Shown here: piece by piece, positions 1-8,385 of the stretch
How the letters are laid out: every line of letters begins with the position of its first letter
Numbering within the stretch: position 1 is the first letter of the stretch
From: an uncultured delta proteobacterium
GTDB taxonomy: Bacteria; Desulfobacterota; WTBG01; CAIYCZ01; CAIRTM01
DNA: 44,111 bases
Assembly: GCA_903881505.1 (NCBI GenBank)
Contig: CAIRTM010000026.1
Span: 1 to 44,111 of the forward strand
Direction of reading: 5' to 3'
The notes under the pieces: model-generated
Told to the model about the DNA's origin: nothing
Databases searched by the model: none
Seen by the model: the letters and a program-made list of their open reading frames with translations, nothing else
Position numbers and translations under genes: made by a program

Positions 1-155
1 AGGATGAGCACGATATGCAGTCCTACCTTGAGAACCAGCAGCAGAACCAGAACGCGACGATTGGCGACCTGATCAACGCCGCCCGCGCGCGCGCATCGGC
101 CGCCGAGCCTGAGCAGGCGCCGGGCAAAGACGCGCAAACCGGCAGCGAGGAATAA
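1..155 (+). CDS. rpsA: C-terminal end of probable 30S ribosomal protein S1 (partial)
   Basis: This is the last 50 codons of a gene that begins before the window. The frame starts at base 3 and stops with TAA at 153-155. The tail contains an N-A-T-I-G-D-L-I-N-A-A segment followed by an acidic, Gln/Ala-rich end. That matches the 'TLGDLL' type of ending seen after the last S1 domain in many ribosomal protein S1 sequences. The following sppA gene fits, because rpsA and sppA are neighbours in several deltaproteobacterial genomes. No S1 domain core is visible, so the name rests on the tail and the neighbour only. Confidence 0.5.
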   Translation, partial: DEHDMQSYLENQQQNQNATIGDLINAARARASAAEPEQAPGKDAQTGSEE

Positions 156-185
156 GCGCGCAGCCTTCCGGCAGCGTACACATCC

Positions 186-218
186 GGGAAGGGCGCGGCT
201 CGCGCCCTTCCCTTTTTT
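186..218 (+). terminator. Strong rho-independent terminator after the S1-like gene
   Basis: A perfect 12-bp stem (186-197 with 201-212) closes a 3-nt loop (GCT) and is followed by six T at 213-218. It lies 30 bases after the stop of the S1-like gene and separates it from sppA. Confidence 0.9.
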
Positions 219-266
219 CTTGCAAAGGCGCTGCCCCGGGCTGCGGCGCCGCGAAAGGAACGCACC

Positions 267-1160
267 ATGAAACGGCATCCCTTTATGACCGGCTTTCTCT
301 GGATGACAGTGTTTTGCGCGGTGTTTGTGGCCGCTGTCTGGGCCATGACGAGCCTGAACATGACCGCCTCGATCGGAAGCGCTTCGATTGGAAGCGCTTC
401 CTCGGGCAAGGTCGCCGTGGTCGATATAGAAGGCATTATCAGCGGGTCGCGCGAAATCATCGAACGGCTCCATACGCTTCGAGACGATGACAAGGTCAAG
501 GCGGTCGTACTCAGGATCGATTCGCCGGGCGGAACCGTGGGCCCGGCGCAGGAGGTCCACGAAGAGCTTATAAAACTGCAGAAAACCAAGCCGGTGGTGT
601 CCTCGATGGGATCGGTAGCCGCCTCGGGAGGCTACTATATCGCGGTCGCCACGCAGAAAATATTCGCCAATCCCGGCACCATCACCGGCAGCATCGGCGT
701 GCTGGTCGAGTCGGCGAACTTCGAGGAACTGCTCGACAAGGTTGGGCTGCGCAGCGAGGTGATTAAAAGCGAGGCCTACAAAGACACGCTCTCGCCGACC
801 CGCACCATGCAGGCCGACGAGCGCGCACTGATACAGGCGGTTGTCGACAACATCCATACTCAATTCGTCAAGGCGGTCGCCGAGGGCCGCTCCCTGCCGA
901 TAGAGAAGGTGCTGGCCATTGCCGACGGGCGGATCCTGTCCGGCGAGCAGGCCCGCGAGGCCGGCCTTGTGGATGAGCTGGGCAATCTCTATGATGCGAT
1001 CCAGGCAGCGGCCAAGCTTGCCGGCCTCGAAGGCAAACCCGACGTTCTGTATCCACCGAAAAAGAAACCTTCACTGCTTGAGTTTCTCCTTGAGACACGG
1101 CTGAACACACTGTTTGAGCAGTACCGGGGCATGAGCGCCGAATACATGATGGTCAGGTAA
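267..1160 (+). CDS. sppA: Signal peptide peptidase SppA, short 36K type
   Basis: Membrane-bound serine protease that degrades cleaved signal peptides. The 297-residue protein has one N-terminal membrane segment (about residues 8-30) and a single S49 protease domain, so it is the short bacterial form and not the tandem E. coli form. The Ser-Lys dyad is visible as Ser120 in AASGGYY and Lys172 in AYKD. The 52-residue spacing equals that of Bacillus SppA (Ser147/Lys199). An SPGG motif (about 86-89) also fits the family. The start is supported by AAAGGAA seven bases upstream. The gene follows a strong terminator and so needs its own promoter, or read-through. Confidence 0.93.
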   Translation: MKRHPFMTGFLWMTVFCAVFVAAVWAMTSLNMTASIGSASIGSASSGKVAVVDIEGIISGSREIIERLHTLRDDDKVKAVVLRIDSPGGTVGPAQEVHEELIKLQKTKPVVSSMGSVAASGGYYIAVATQKIFANPGTITGSIGVLVESANFEELLDKVGLRSEVIKSEAYKDTLSPTRTMQADERALIQAVVDNIHTQFVKAVAEGRSLPIEKVLAIADGRILSGEQAREAGLVDELGNLYDAIQAAAKLAGLEGKPDVLYPPKKKPSLLEFLLETRLNTLFEQYRGMSAEYMMVR

Positions 1161-1188
1161 CAGGCCCGCCAAGGGAAGGAATGTACAC

Positions 1189-1497
1189 ATGGCAATCGCA
1201 GAAATCAGCATCGTTCCCGTCGGAACGCAAACCACAAGCGTCAGCTCCTTTGTCGCAGGCGCGGTGACCGAGCTCAAGGCATCAGGGCTTGACTACAGGC
1301 TCACGCCGATGGGAACAATCATCGAGGGCGGCCTGGAGCAGGTCATGGCCGTGTGCACGCGCATGCACGCGAGCGCCTTCGCCGGGGGAGCCCTGCGCGT
1401 CTACACCACGATCAAGATCGACGACCGCCGCGACGGCGACGAAGGGCCGCGCATGGGCCACAAGGTCGCTTCGGTCGAGCGCAAGCTCAAAAGCTGA
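1189..1497 (+). CDS. MTH1187/YkoF-like family protein (thiamine-binding type)
   Basis: Small 102-residue protein of the MTH1187 (DUF77) family. Members have a ferredoxin-like fold, assemble as oligomers, and some bind thiamine or its pyrimidine part. Visible family features are the N-terminal strand AEISIVPVGT, the central TPMGTIIEG segment and the final KVASVERKL. The start has GGAAGGA nine bases upstream. It lies 28 bases after sppA on the same strand and is probably cotranscribed with it. No thiamine genes or TPP riboswitch are nearby, so a role in thiamine metabolism is only inferred from the family. Confidence 0.85.
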   Translation: MAIAEISIVPVGTQTTSVSSFVAGAVTELKASGLDYRLTPMGTIIEGGLEQVMAVCTRMHASAFAGGALRVYTTIKIDDRRDGDEGPRMGHKVASVERKLKS

Positions 1498-1537
1498 CCA
1501 AACCGGAACAACGCTGTTGTGTTAGGATTTTAAAAAC

Positions 1538-1560
1538 AATCGGTTTTGATCCCGATTTTT
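1538..1560 (+). terminator. Weak candidate terminator after the MTH1187-family gene
   Basis: A 6-bp stem (AATCGG at 1538-1543 with CCGATT at 1552-1557) is followed by a short T run ending at 1560. It lies 40 bases after the stop codon. The stem is short, so the call is tentative. Confidence 0.4.
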
Positions 1561-1564
1561 AGAC

Positions 1565-1596
1565 AAAAAAGGCGGGGCCGCTTCTGCGGCCCTGCC
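1565..1596 (-). terminator. Second terminator-like hairpin between convergent genes
   Basis: The stem at 1571-1581/1586-1596 has 11 pairs including one G-U and a TTCT loop. Six A at 1565-1570 read as a U tract on the minus strand. It can stop transcripts of the S8 protease that pass the first hairpin. As a stem it may also work on the plus strand, where the T tract is poor. Confidence 0.65.
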
Positions 1597-1636
1597 TTGC
1601 CTGTTATTAAATCCGCAGCAAACTTCAAGGCACGGG

Positions 1637-1666
1637 AAAAACAGGGGCGGCCAAGGGGGCCGCCCC
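1637..1666 (-). terminator. Terminator of the S8 protease gene
   Basis: A perfect 9-bp GC stem (1644-1652 with 1658-1666) with a 5-nt loop is followed on the minus strand by TG and five T (1637-1641). It starts 18 bases past the stop codon of the minus-strand protease gene. Confidence 0.8.
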
Positions 1667-1683
1667 CTTCGCTCTGGAGGCCC

Positions 1684-3672
1684 TTACAGCACGGTTTCCA
1701 GGATCTGTATCGTGCCGCTGCAGGGGGTCATGTGCACATTGAACGTTCCCGCCGGCGTTCCGGCAGGCACGATCACCGTCAGCTGCAGTTCGTTTTTCAC
1801 CAGCACGCCACCCTTGTACTTGACCACGGGCTTACTCTTGTAAACGGTGAACGAACCCACGGTGACCTTGGCATACGGGTTGAACCCGGGACCGCCGGTG
1901 ATCTTCAATTTGAGCTTCTTTTCTTTCTTGATCAGCTTCTCTTCAAGCAGCGGCTTGTAGCTGATGGTCAAATCGCAGTCCTCAACGCATGCGTAGGATG
2001 TGCAGGCATACCCGTCGTCGCAGTGCGATGAACTGGTGCATTCCACGCAGCGGTCGCTCGCCTCGAGGCAATAGGGCGTTCCGCCCGAACAGGGATCGGC
2101 GACATCCGCGCAGGTACCGCCTGCACAGGTCTCGGCGCCGTTGCAGTACGCCCCGTCGCTGCAGTCACCTGCATTTCGGCATTCCACGCATTCGCTGTTT
2201 GCGCAGTAGGGCCTTTCCGCGGGGCAGTCAGCATCGGCTTCGCACCCGCCGCCCAGCGCATTGACCGCCGCGGCAACGTCGATCCTCGGCTTCACCCGGC
2301 TGCCGGCGCCCGAGCGCGTGTCGGTAACGGGCACGCCCGTGTCCTGCAGCGCTGTCAGCACCTCGGTCACGCTTGCATCAGGCTTTGCCTGTTTAAGAAC
2401 CGCCCATGCGCCCGCGACATGCGGTGTTGCCATGGATGTTCCGCTCCAGGCCTCATAGGTTGTACCCGGCACGGATGAATTAATGCCGCTGCCCGGCGCG
2501 AGCAGGGAAAGGATATCTGCGCTGTTGGAATACGAGGAGACCTCGTCGGCCTTGGTGGTGCTGCCCACGCTCACCGCGCTTGAAATACAGCCGGGCGAGC
2601 TGATGGAACCCGTATAGGAATTATTGCCGCTTGCGATGACCGTGGCAATGCCGGCACTGCGCAGGGCATCGATTGCCGGCTTTTGGGATGCGCCATCACA
2701 ATACGATGTATTGCTGCCGCCGCCAAGGCTCATGTTGACTGAAGCGATACTATAGGTATTACGCAGCGCATAAACGCGCTGCAGCCCCAAAATCTGATCA
2801 GAGGTCCAGGACAGTACGTCAGAGCCAAAATTGCTGAACACCTGTATGGCGATGATGTCGGCTTCCCGTGCAACGCCTGAAAACGTGGCGTTTCTGCCGG
2901 CCGCGATACCGGCCACATGCGTGCCGTGATCACAGCCGTTAAGACTCAGGCTGCAGTACGTGCCTGAGCCCGCAGCGGTCGACTCCTCAGCCCCGCCGGG
3001 GCACACCGTTGTAGACTGACCTGAAACAGTAGAAGAATAGCAGGCCTCGGACACGACCTTGCCGCTCAGAAAGGGATGGCTCTTGTCAACGCCGGTGTCG
3101 AGAATGGCAACGGTCCAGCCGTCGCCGGTGTAGCCGCCGAAGGTGCCATTGCCGTCAGCGCCGATCAGCGGCACACTGTCATCAAGCACGGGCGGAACCG
3201 GCACGTCCTCGACAACGTCAATGACATTCGGACTTTCGACCAAGGCCTCAAGGGTGGCCGGGTCGGCAAGCAGGGCCATGCCCGGAATGATCTGGAAACG
3301 TTTCACATGCAGGCCTGCCTCATCAGTGCCGGTGCGGCTTGCCACATCGTCAACAACCGCATCCTGCAGGCCGCGGATCACCTCGGGCCTGGAGGCAGAC
3401 GTATCGGCGAAAAACCCGAAGGGCAGATCGCCGTCGCGCAGGCGCACGATCACGGGCAGTTTGCCCTTTGACTGCACTTTACTGATCAGGCCGCTGCCGG
3501 CTTTCTGGCCGGGCTCGGGGATGCTGCCGTAGACCTGCTCAACGAGCGCGTTCAGGCTTTCGACATCACCGGGCGTGGCGGGCGCGCTCAAAAAATCTGC
3601 GGCTGCGGAAAAGGAAGCGAAAGCAGCACACATAACGGCTGTCATCGCACACTGTACAATGCTTTGTTTCAT
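1684..3672 (-). CDS. Secreted subtilisin-like (S8) serine protease with cysteine-rich C-terminal region
   Basis: Exported protease of 662 residues. A signal peptide (about 1-25) is followed by a likely I9-type prodomain (about 70-160) and an S8 catalytic domain (about 180-475). The triad is Asp192 (ILDTGVD), His249 (DHGTHVAG) and Ser413 (GTSMATPHVAG), with oxyanion Asn350. After the catalytic domain come about 90 residues with some 16 cysteines in repeated C-x5-C-type units (477-566), then a Lys-rich beta-strand domain (567-662). Such Cys-rich tails occur on secreted proteins of myxobacteria and relatives. The start is supported by AGGAG eight bases upstream. It is monocistronic, with its own AT-rich promoter region and terminator. 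The substrate is unknown. Confidence 0.92.
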   Translation of the reverse strand: MKQSIVQCAMTAVMCAAFASFSAAADFLSAPATPGDVESLNALVEQVYGSIPEPGQKAGSGLISKVQSKGKLPVIVRLRDGDLPFGFFADTSASRPEVIRGLQDAVVDDVASRTGTDEAGLHVKRFQIIPGMALLADPATLEALVESPNVIDVVEDVPVPPVLDDSVPLIGADGNGTFGGYTGDGWTVAILDTGVDKSHPFLSGKVVSEACYSSTVSGQSTTVCPGGAEESTAAGSGTYCSLSLNGCDHGTHVAGIAAGRNATFSGVAREADIIAIQVFSNFGSDVLSWTSDQILGLQRVYALRNTYSIASVNMSLGGGSNTSYCDGASQKPAIDALRSAGIATVIASGNNSYTGSISSPGCISSAVSVGSTTKADEVSSYSNSADILSLLAPGSGINSSVPGTTYEAWSGTSMATPHVAGAWAVLKQAKPDASVTEVLTALQDTGVPVTDTRSGAGSRVKPRIDVAAAVNALGGGCEADADCPAERPYCANSECVECRNAGDCSDGAYCNGAETCAGGTCADVADPCSGGTPYCLEASDRCVECTSSSHCDDGYACTSYACVEDCDLTISYKPLLEEKLIKKEKKLKLKITGGPGFNPYAKVTVGSFTVYKSKPVVKYKGGVLVKNELQLTVIVPAGTPAGTFNVHMTPCSGTIQILETVL

Positions 3673-3763
3673 GGTCTATCTCCTGCTTTTAATGCGTGGC
3701 ACGTCCGTGCCGGACATGTGAACAACCTTCTGCAATAAATTGCAAAAAGCATACCGGAAAACT

Positions 3764-3791
3764 ATTTTATAAATAAATTTAATAAAATCAA
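3764..3791 (-). promoter_or_regulatory. Probable promoter of the S8 protease gene
   Basis: On the minus strand TTGATT (3786-3791) and TAAAAT (3764-3769) are separated by 16 bases in an AT-rich tract. The predicted start lies about 85 bases before the protease start codon. The AT richness also makes chance matches likely. Confidence 0.45.
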
Positions 3792-4060
3792 AAAAAATAT
3801 GCCCGGAAGCCCGGCAATAATGCATACTAACCACTATGCATTTGATAATTATTTAACACCATATTCCAAAAAGCGCCATTCTGCTGCCCAATGCCGCCTC
3901 ACCTTTGGATTCGGCGCGGCAGGCCGCCCAGTGCCGAAAAGCGTCACCTCGAATGACAAAATTCTGTTAGTCGGGAGTTCGGAGTGGCAGGAACAGCGCC
4001 CTGCGATTGCCCTGCACGGTGCAGGCCGGGATATCTAAGCGCAACCCGATAACCGCCTAG

Positions 4061-4140
4061 AGCATGTTACAAAATGCCGCAGCCGCTTTTGATTGGTCTA
4101 TCCGAGACGACAGCGCGATTACGGCATTTTGTTACATGCT
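4061..4140. repeat. 80-bp element bounded by 19-bp inverted repeats
   Basis: The arm at 4061-4079 (AGCATGTTACAAAATGCCG) matches the reverse complement of 4122-4140 at 18 of 19 positions. The arms enclose 42 bases. There is no clear target-site duplication and no T tract. It could be a very short MITE, a regulatory inverted repeat or a structured transcript end of the kinase operon on the minus strand, which stops 61 bases away. Confidence 0.7.
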
Positions 4141-4201
4141 GTCATATACGGCGGCACACTGAAAAAATGAACGGGCGGGAATTACAGATGAGGGCCTGAT
4201 G

Positions 4202-5233
4202 TTACGCGGGCCGCTCCCGGTCCGCAGCAAAAAGTCCCCGCACTTCTTCACGGATATTTCCGTGATAGCGAGGCCCCACGTGAGACACAACACGCGCTGA
4301 AAACAGGCTGGCGATCCGGCCGCTGAGATCGAGGCTGAAGCCGTTGGTGAGACCGTAGAGCAGCCCGGCCGCATAGGAATCCCCCGCCCCGGTCGTGTCG
4401 ACGGCCTTCACAATCTGGGGAGCGACCCTGAGCGTACAGCCGTCCAGATGCACAAGCGAGCCCCGTTCGCCATCGGTGATGGCCACGCCGGGACACATGG
4501 CCGTCAGGGCGCGCAGGGCCGAGCCGGTATCGGGCGCGCCGGTCAATGCGCAGGCCTCCTGCGCGTTGGCGAACAGCAGGTCGACATCCCCGTCCAGCAG
4601 TTTCAAAAAAAGGTCACGGTGGCGCTCGATGCAAAAGGCATCAGAGGCGGTAAAGGCGATTTTGACCCCGGCACGCCGGGCCAGTTTGACCGCATGCAGC
4701 ATGGTTTCGGTCGCCATGGCGCTGTCGAACAGGTATCCCTCAAGATATATGTAATCACTGCTCTGAAGCTGCTGCGCGTCAATATAGTCCGGCGCGATCT
4801 CGCTCGATACGCCCAGGCAGGTCAGCATGGTGCGCTGGGCATCCCCGGAGATGAGCACAACGCATGAACCGCTTATACCCTCCCGCAGCCGCGGAATAAA
4901 CTGAACGCCGCTTGATGCCATGCTGCGCCGGTAGAGCTCCCCGAAGGCATCCCCGGCAACCGCGCCGCACAGGCCGGCAGTGCCGCCCAGCTGCACGATG
5001 CCATACACCGTGTTGGCGGCACTGCCTCCGGCAGCGGTCTGCAGGCGGCATGAAAGGGTATCAGGTGAAAAAGCATCAGTGCCAAGCAGCCGTTTGAGCA
5101 CCTGCTCCTGACGGCTGCGCTCCGTGAGGTACATATTGCCTTTTTCAATGCCGAGTTCCCGGAAAACAGCATCCTCAACCTCCACCTGCACGTCGACAAG
5201 GGCGCTGCCGAAAGCGTATACGTTCAGCTTCAT
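4202..5233 (-). CDS. PfkB-family carbohydrate/nucleoside kinase (adenosine kinase-like)
   Basis: ATP-dependent kinase of the PfkB/ribokinase fold, 343 residues. The N-terminal signature GGSAANT (69-75) and the C-terminal signature DTTGAGDSYAAG (279-290) are intact, and Asp285 is the catalytic base. The NAQEAC segment (about 223-228) is also typical. The overall layout, with an N-terminal G-S-A-L-V-D strand and a large lid, is closest to the adenosine kinase-like branch of bacterial PfkB proteins, but the substrate cannot be set from sequence. Its ATG overlaps the TGA of the upstream flavoprotein (ATGA), so the two are probably translationally coupled. Confidence 0.85.
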   Translation of the reverse strand: MKLNVYAFGSALVDVQVEVEDAVFRELGIEKGNMYLTERSRQEQVLKRLLGTDAFSPDTLSCRLQTAAGGSAANTVYGIVQLGGTAGLCGAVAGDAFGELYRRSMASSGVQFIPRLREGISGSCVVLISGDAQRTMLTCLGVSSEIAPDYIDAQQLQSSDYIYLEGYLFDSAMATETMLHAVKLARRAGVKIAFTASDAFCIERHRDLFLKLLDGDVDLLFANAQEACALTGAPDTGSALRALTAMCPGVAITDGERGSLVHLDGCTLRVAPQIVKAVDTTGAGDSYAAGLLYGLTNGFSLDLSGRIASLFSARVVSHVGPRYHGNIREEVRGLFAADRERPA

Positions 5234-6525
5234 ACGTATCCCTTCTGCGCGTGCGCAAACGTGTCCGCAAGGGTCATCTGCGCGTTCCGGGAGAATTTTT
5301 CGAGAAGCCCGGGCCGCCCGGCCGCGATTTTCGCGCTATGCCGGGCAATGGCATCCCAGAGCAGGCGCGGAGCCTTGTACTGGCCGTACGCCCCGTCAAG
5401 CGGACTGCCTTCCAGCAGGGCGAACAGATAGTCGATTTCCTCGTCGGTATAGGTCGGCACCAGGGCATACCCCTGCGCGACCCGAAGTGCCTCGGGGCTG
5501 TTAAATTCAAAACTCTTCCGCCACCATGCGGCATAGCGCTCAAAGCCGCCCTGCCCCAGCAGTTCATCCGCGACCGCGCGGGCCGCGTGATAGCCGCACA
5601 TCAGGGCGCCCTGCACCTCGACTTCCACGTAGGCGGCCGCATCCCCGATGGCAAGCACATTGCCCCGCCAGGGAACCGGCAGGGACGTATAGGCCTTGAC
5701 CGTGCAGGCGGTACGGCCGGTGACACGGGCGGATGCGAAACGGCCGGCGGCGGGGCCGGTGCGGGTGAAAGCTTCAAAAATCTGCTCGGGCCGCTGCTGC
5801 TCGCTGCCCATCACCACCAGATCGGCAACGCCGCCGTGCAGCGACGGATCGAGAATAACCGGCGCATAGGAGCCGTAGGCCATGCCCATATGCCACTGCA
5901 TGACCGCTGGGTCAAATCCCGTGACGCCTTCAAGCGCGTAGATGATACACAGCGCGGTCGCGAAATGCGTACGCTGGGCATTCATGCCCAGCGATGCGAG
6001 CGTGCGGGAATTGACCCCGTCTGCGGCCAGCAGCTTTGCGGCCGTGAACTTCACGGCCCTGCCGTCATGCACGCCGTGCACGTATACATGGTCGCCGTGA
6101 TCAACGGCAGCGGTCGCCAGCGTGCCGCTGCGGTACTCGACGCCGGAGCGCAGACAGCGCTCAAGCAGCCCGGCGAGCAGCCGGCCCTTGTCGAATTTAA
6201 CCGCGACCGGCCTGCCGTCCGCGTAGCGGAACCTGACCGTGCGGCCCGAGGCCGAAACAAAACGGGTTTCGGTTATAGGGTGCAGCGGGCCTGCGTAGGC
6301 AACCTCAAAGCCGTTGGAGGGAAAAACGATGCGTCCCGGTTCGAGTTCGATATTCTCATGCTCATAGTTTTCATCCATGACAAACTGCTGGCAGCAGGCG
6401 CGCCGGACAATCGAAATATCCTCGAATTTTTCCAGCAGCAGCACCCGCAGACCCGCGTCGGCCGCCCCGGCGGCCGCCATCAGCCCGGCCGGCCCGGCTC
6501 CGTTGATGATAAGATCATACTGCAT
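5230..6525 (-). CDS. FAD-dependent oxidoreductase, geranylgeranyl reductase-like family
   Basis: Cytoplasmic or membrane-associated flavoprotein of 431 residues from the chosen start. It has the FAD dinucleotide fold GAGPAG (9-14) ending in the acidic LLLEK, a central ADGVNS motif (169-174) and the second FAD motif GDAAA (294-298). This is the layout of the geranylgeranyl reductase/p-hydroxybenzoate hydroxylase group. Two adjacent cysteines (44-45) lie near the flavin region. An earlier ATG at 6555 lacks a ribosome site, whereas ATG 6525 has AGGGAG eight bases upstream. It is the first gene of a coupled pair with the PfkB kinase, divergent from malQ. The substrate (prenyl chain, lipid or aromatic) is not determined. 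Confidence 0.8.
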   Translation of the reverse strand: MQYDLIINGAGPAGLMAAAGAADAGLRVLLLEKFEDISIVRRACCQQFVMDENYEHENIELEPGRIVFPSNGFEVAYAGPLHPITETRFVSASGRTVRFRYADGRPVAVKFDKGRLLAGLLERCLRSGVEYRSGTLATAAVDHGDHVYVHGVHDGRAVKFTAAKLLAADGVNSRTLASLGMNAQRTHFATALCIIYALEGVTGFDPAVMQWHMGMAYGSYAPVILDPSLHGGVADLVVMGSEQQRPEQIFEAFTRTGPAAGRFASARVTGRTACTVKAYTSLPVPWRGNVLAIGDAAAYVEVEVQGALMCGYHAARAVADELLGQGGFERYAAWWRKSFEFNSPEALRVAQGYALVPTYTDEEIDYLFALLEGSPLDGAYGQYKAPRLLWDAIARHSAKIAAGRPGLLEKFSRNAQMTLADTFAHAQKGYV

Positions 6526-6741
6526 GCCCGCACTCCCTGTGCTCAATACCGTCATACAATGCCGCAGTACACCGCAGGCGAAACACTATATAAAACCGAC
6601 CGGGCTTTTACAAGTGAAAAGGCGCCCTGCCCGGTGCCGGCTGCGCCCGCATTTGCCGCTTGACAGACCGGGCCTGCCGTTGCATAACCTAAACCGCACA
6701 CGAAACGAGGACAAACCGCATACTGCCGACGCGCACACGAC

Positions 6742-8286
6742 ATGCTGAACCTTGAACGATCAAGCGGCCTGCTGCTGCACATCACGAGCCTGCCGGGGCC
6801 TTTCGGCATCGGCACCCTCGGGCCTGAAGCGCGCCGCTTCTGCGACCTGCTCGCGCTCGGCGGCCAGCGCTGCTGGCAGATCCTGCCGTTCGGCCCGGTC
6901 ACGCCGTATATGGGGTACAGCCCCTACGCCTCCCCGTCAACATTCGCCGGCAATGATCTGCTCATCAGCCTTGAGTTGCTGGCGGGCTGCCACTGGTGCC
7001 CGATCACCCCGGCAGCCCTGACGCGGATCGATGAGGATTTTGTCGATTTTGACGCTGTCTGCCGCATCAAGCGCCCGCTGCTTGAGCAGTCCGAGACATA
7101 CTTTTTTGCAGCGGCCTGCGATGATGAACTGTTGAAATATGAACACTTCGTCCAGGAACACGCGGGCTGGCTTGACGACTATGCCCTGTTCTCCGCCCTG
7201 GCGGAGTTCTTTGATACCAGCAGCTGGGCCTCATGGCCGCAGCCGATCGCGCAGCGCTCGGCGCAGGCGCTGGAAGAGTGGCAGCGCCGCCTCGCCCCGC
7301 GCGTCAGGTACCACCGCTTCATCCAGTATCTTTTTTTCACACAGTGGCAGTCGCTCAAGCGCTACTGCAATGAACGCGGCGTGCTGCTGGTCGGTGATAT
7401 CCCCATCTATGTAACCTTTGAAAGCGCCGATGCCTGGGCCAATCCCGGCATTTTCGAGCATGACCCCTCCACCGGCGAACCCGCTCGCGTTGCCGGCGTG
7501 CCCCCGGATTATTTCAGCGAAACAGGGCAGCGCTGGGGCAATCCCCTGTACTGCTGGCATGCGCAGGACGGAGGCCTGCATCCCGATACCCTGGCCTGGT
7601 GGGTGGCACGGATCCGCCATCACAGCGCCATGGTCGACATGCTGCGCATTGATCATTTCCGCGGATTTGATTCCTACTGGGCGATCCCCGCGCAAGCGCA
7701 GACAGCGGTTGACGGGACATGGGAAAAAGGACCGGGCCCCGCCTTTTTCGAGCATCTGAAATCCGAGCTGGGCAACCTGAACCTGATCGCCGAAGATCTC
7801 GGCATCATTACGCCGGCTGTCGAAGAGCTGCGCGCGCAGGCCGGACTGCCCGGCATGAAAGTGCTGCAGTTCGCTTTTGACGGCGACAGCAGCAACAGCT
7901 TCCTGCCGCATACATACTGCGATACGGACTGCATTGTCTATACGGGCACGCATGACAACAACACGACCAACGGGTGGTTTTACGGCGGGGAAATTGACGA
8001 TGCCACCCGTGCCTATGTCATGGACTATATCGGCACGGCCGGCTTCAGCGATTTTCACTGGAATATGATACGGCTTGCCATGCAGTCAACCGCGCGCCTG
8101 GCAATTATACCCGCCCAGGATGTGCTCGGCTACGGCGAGGAGCTGCGCATGAACCGTCCCGGCACGCTTGACGGGCGCAACTGGTCATGGAAGCTGCGCG
8201 GCAACGCACTGACACCTGACCACATGCAGCGCCTGCGCCGCCTGGGCTGCCTCTACGGCCGCATACCCGAAAGCCCGGCTGCCTGA
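6742..8286 (+). CDS. malQ: 4-alpha-glucanotransferase (amylomaltase, GH77)
   Basis: Cytoplasmic enzyme that transfers glucan segments between maltodextrins, in glycogen/maltodextrin turnover. The 514-residue protein has the normal GH77 length and the N-terminal signature SGLLLHITSLPGPFGIG. Catalytic residues are Asp304 in MLRIDHFRGF (nucleophile), Glu351 in LIAEDLG (acid/base) and Asp405 in GTHDNN. They match Thermus Asp293, Glu340 and Asp395 with a nearly constant offset. The start has no strong ribosome site, but the family N-terminus begins just here. No other glycogen genes are in the window. Confidence 0.95.
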   Translation: MLNLERSSGLLLHITSLPGPFGIGTLGPEARRFCDLLALGGQRCWQILPFGPVTPYMGYSPYASPSTFAGNDLLISLELLAGCHWCPITPAALTRIDEDFVDFDAVCRIKRPLLEQSETYFFAAACDDELLKYEHFVQEHAGWLDDYALFSALAEFFDTSSWASWPQPIAQRSAQALEEWQRRLAPRVRYHRFIQYLFFTQWQSLKRYCNERGVLLVGDIPIYVTFESADAWANPGIFEHDPSTGEPARVAGVPPDYFSETGQRWGNPLYCWHAQDGGLHPDTLAWWVARIRHHSAMVDMLRIDHFRGFDSYWAIPAQAQTAVDGTWEKGPGPAFFEHLKSELGNLNLIAEDLGIITPAVEELRAQAGLPGMKVLQFAFDGDSSNSFLPHTYCDTDCIVYTGTHDNNTTNGWFYGGEIDDATRAYVMDYIGTAGFSDFHWNMIRLAMQSTARLAIIPAQDVLGYGEELRMNRPGTLDGRNWSWKLRGNALTPDHMQRLRRLGCLYGRIPESPAA

Positions 8287-8321
8287 GAACAGCCGCGGTT
8301 TTTCTTCTCACGCGCACCCAT

Positions 8322-8355
8322 AAAAAAACCCCTGCGGCCGCGGAGGGCGCAGGGG
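8322..8355 (-). terminator. Terminator of the HU gene
   Basis: An 8-bp GC stem (CCCCTGCG 8329-8336 with CGCAGGGG 8348-8355) is followed on the minus strand by seven T (8322-8328). It lies 30 bases past the HU stop codon. It sits between convergent malQ and HU and may also slow malQ transcripts. Confidence 0.85.
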
Positions 8356-8385
8356 CCTGAACTATGCGCAATGAGGAAACGACCG

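Larger units (their letters stand above)
3673..4201. other. 529-bp intergenic region: protease promoter and an 80-bp inverted repeat
   Basis: The part near 3725-3800 is very AT-rich and carries the probable protease promoter (3764-3791, minus). A palindrome TGCAATAAATTGCA at 3731-3744 falls just downstream of that -10 box and could be an operator. The middle (3799-4040) is open in one frame for 79 codons but shows no recognisable protein and no ribosome site. The end holds the inverted repeat at 4061-4140. No RNA gene was recognised. Confidence 0.6.

Noticed and set aside
1161-1188. Possible TPP riboswitch before the MTH1187-family gene
   Set aside because: The gap is only 28 bases and holds just a ribosome site; there is no room for the structure.
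3799-4038. 79-codon frame in the 3673-4201 gap
   Set aside because: No ribosome site, no recognisable motif, and a composition unlike its neighbours; probably chance.
5251-6663. 470-codon open frame on the plus strand opposite the flavoprotein gene
   Set aside because: It is antisense to a clear FAD enzyme, has Arg/Gly/Ala-rich low-complexity composition and no recognisable motif; GC-rich coding sequence often opens such frames.
7231-8058. 275-codon minus-strand frame inside malQ
   Set aside because: malQ is certain from its catalytic residues, and the antisense protein is unlike any known family.
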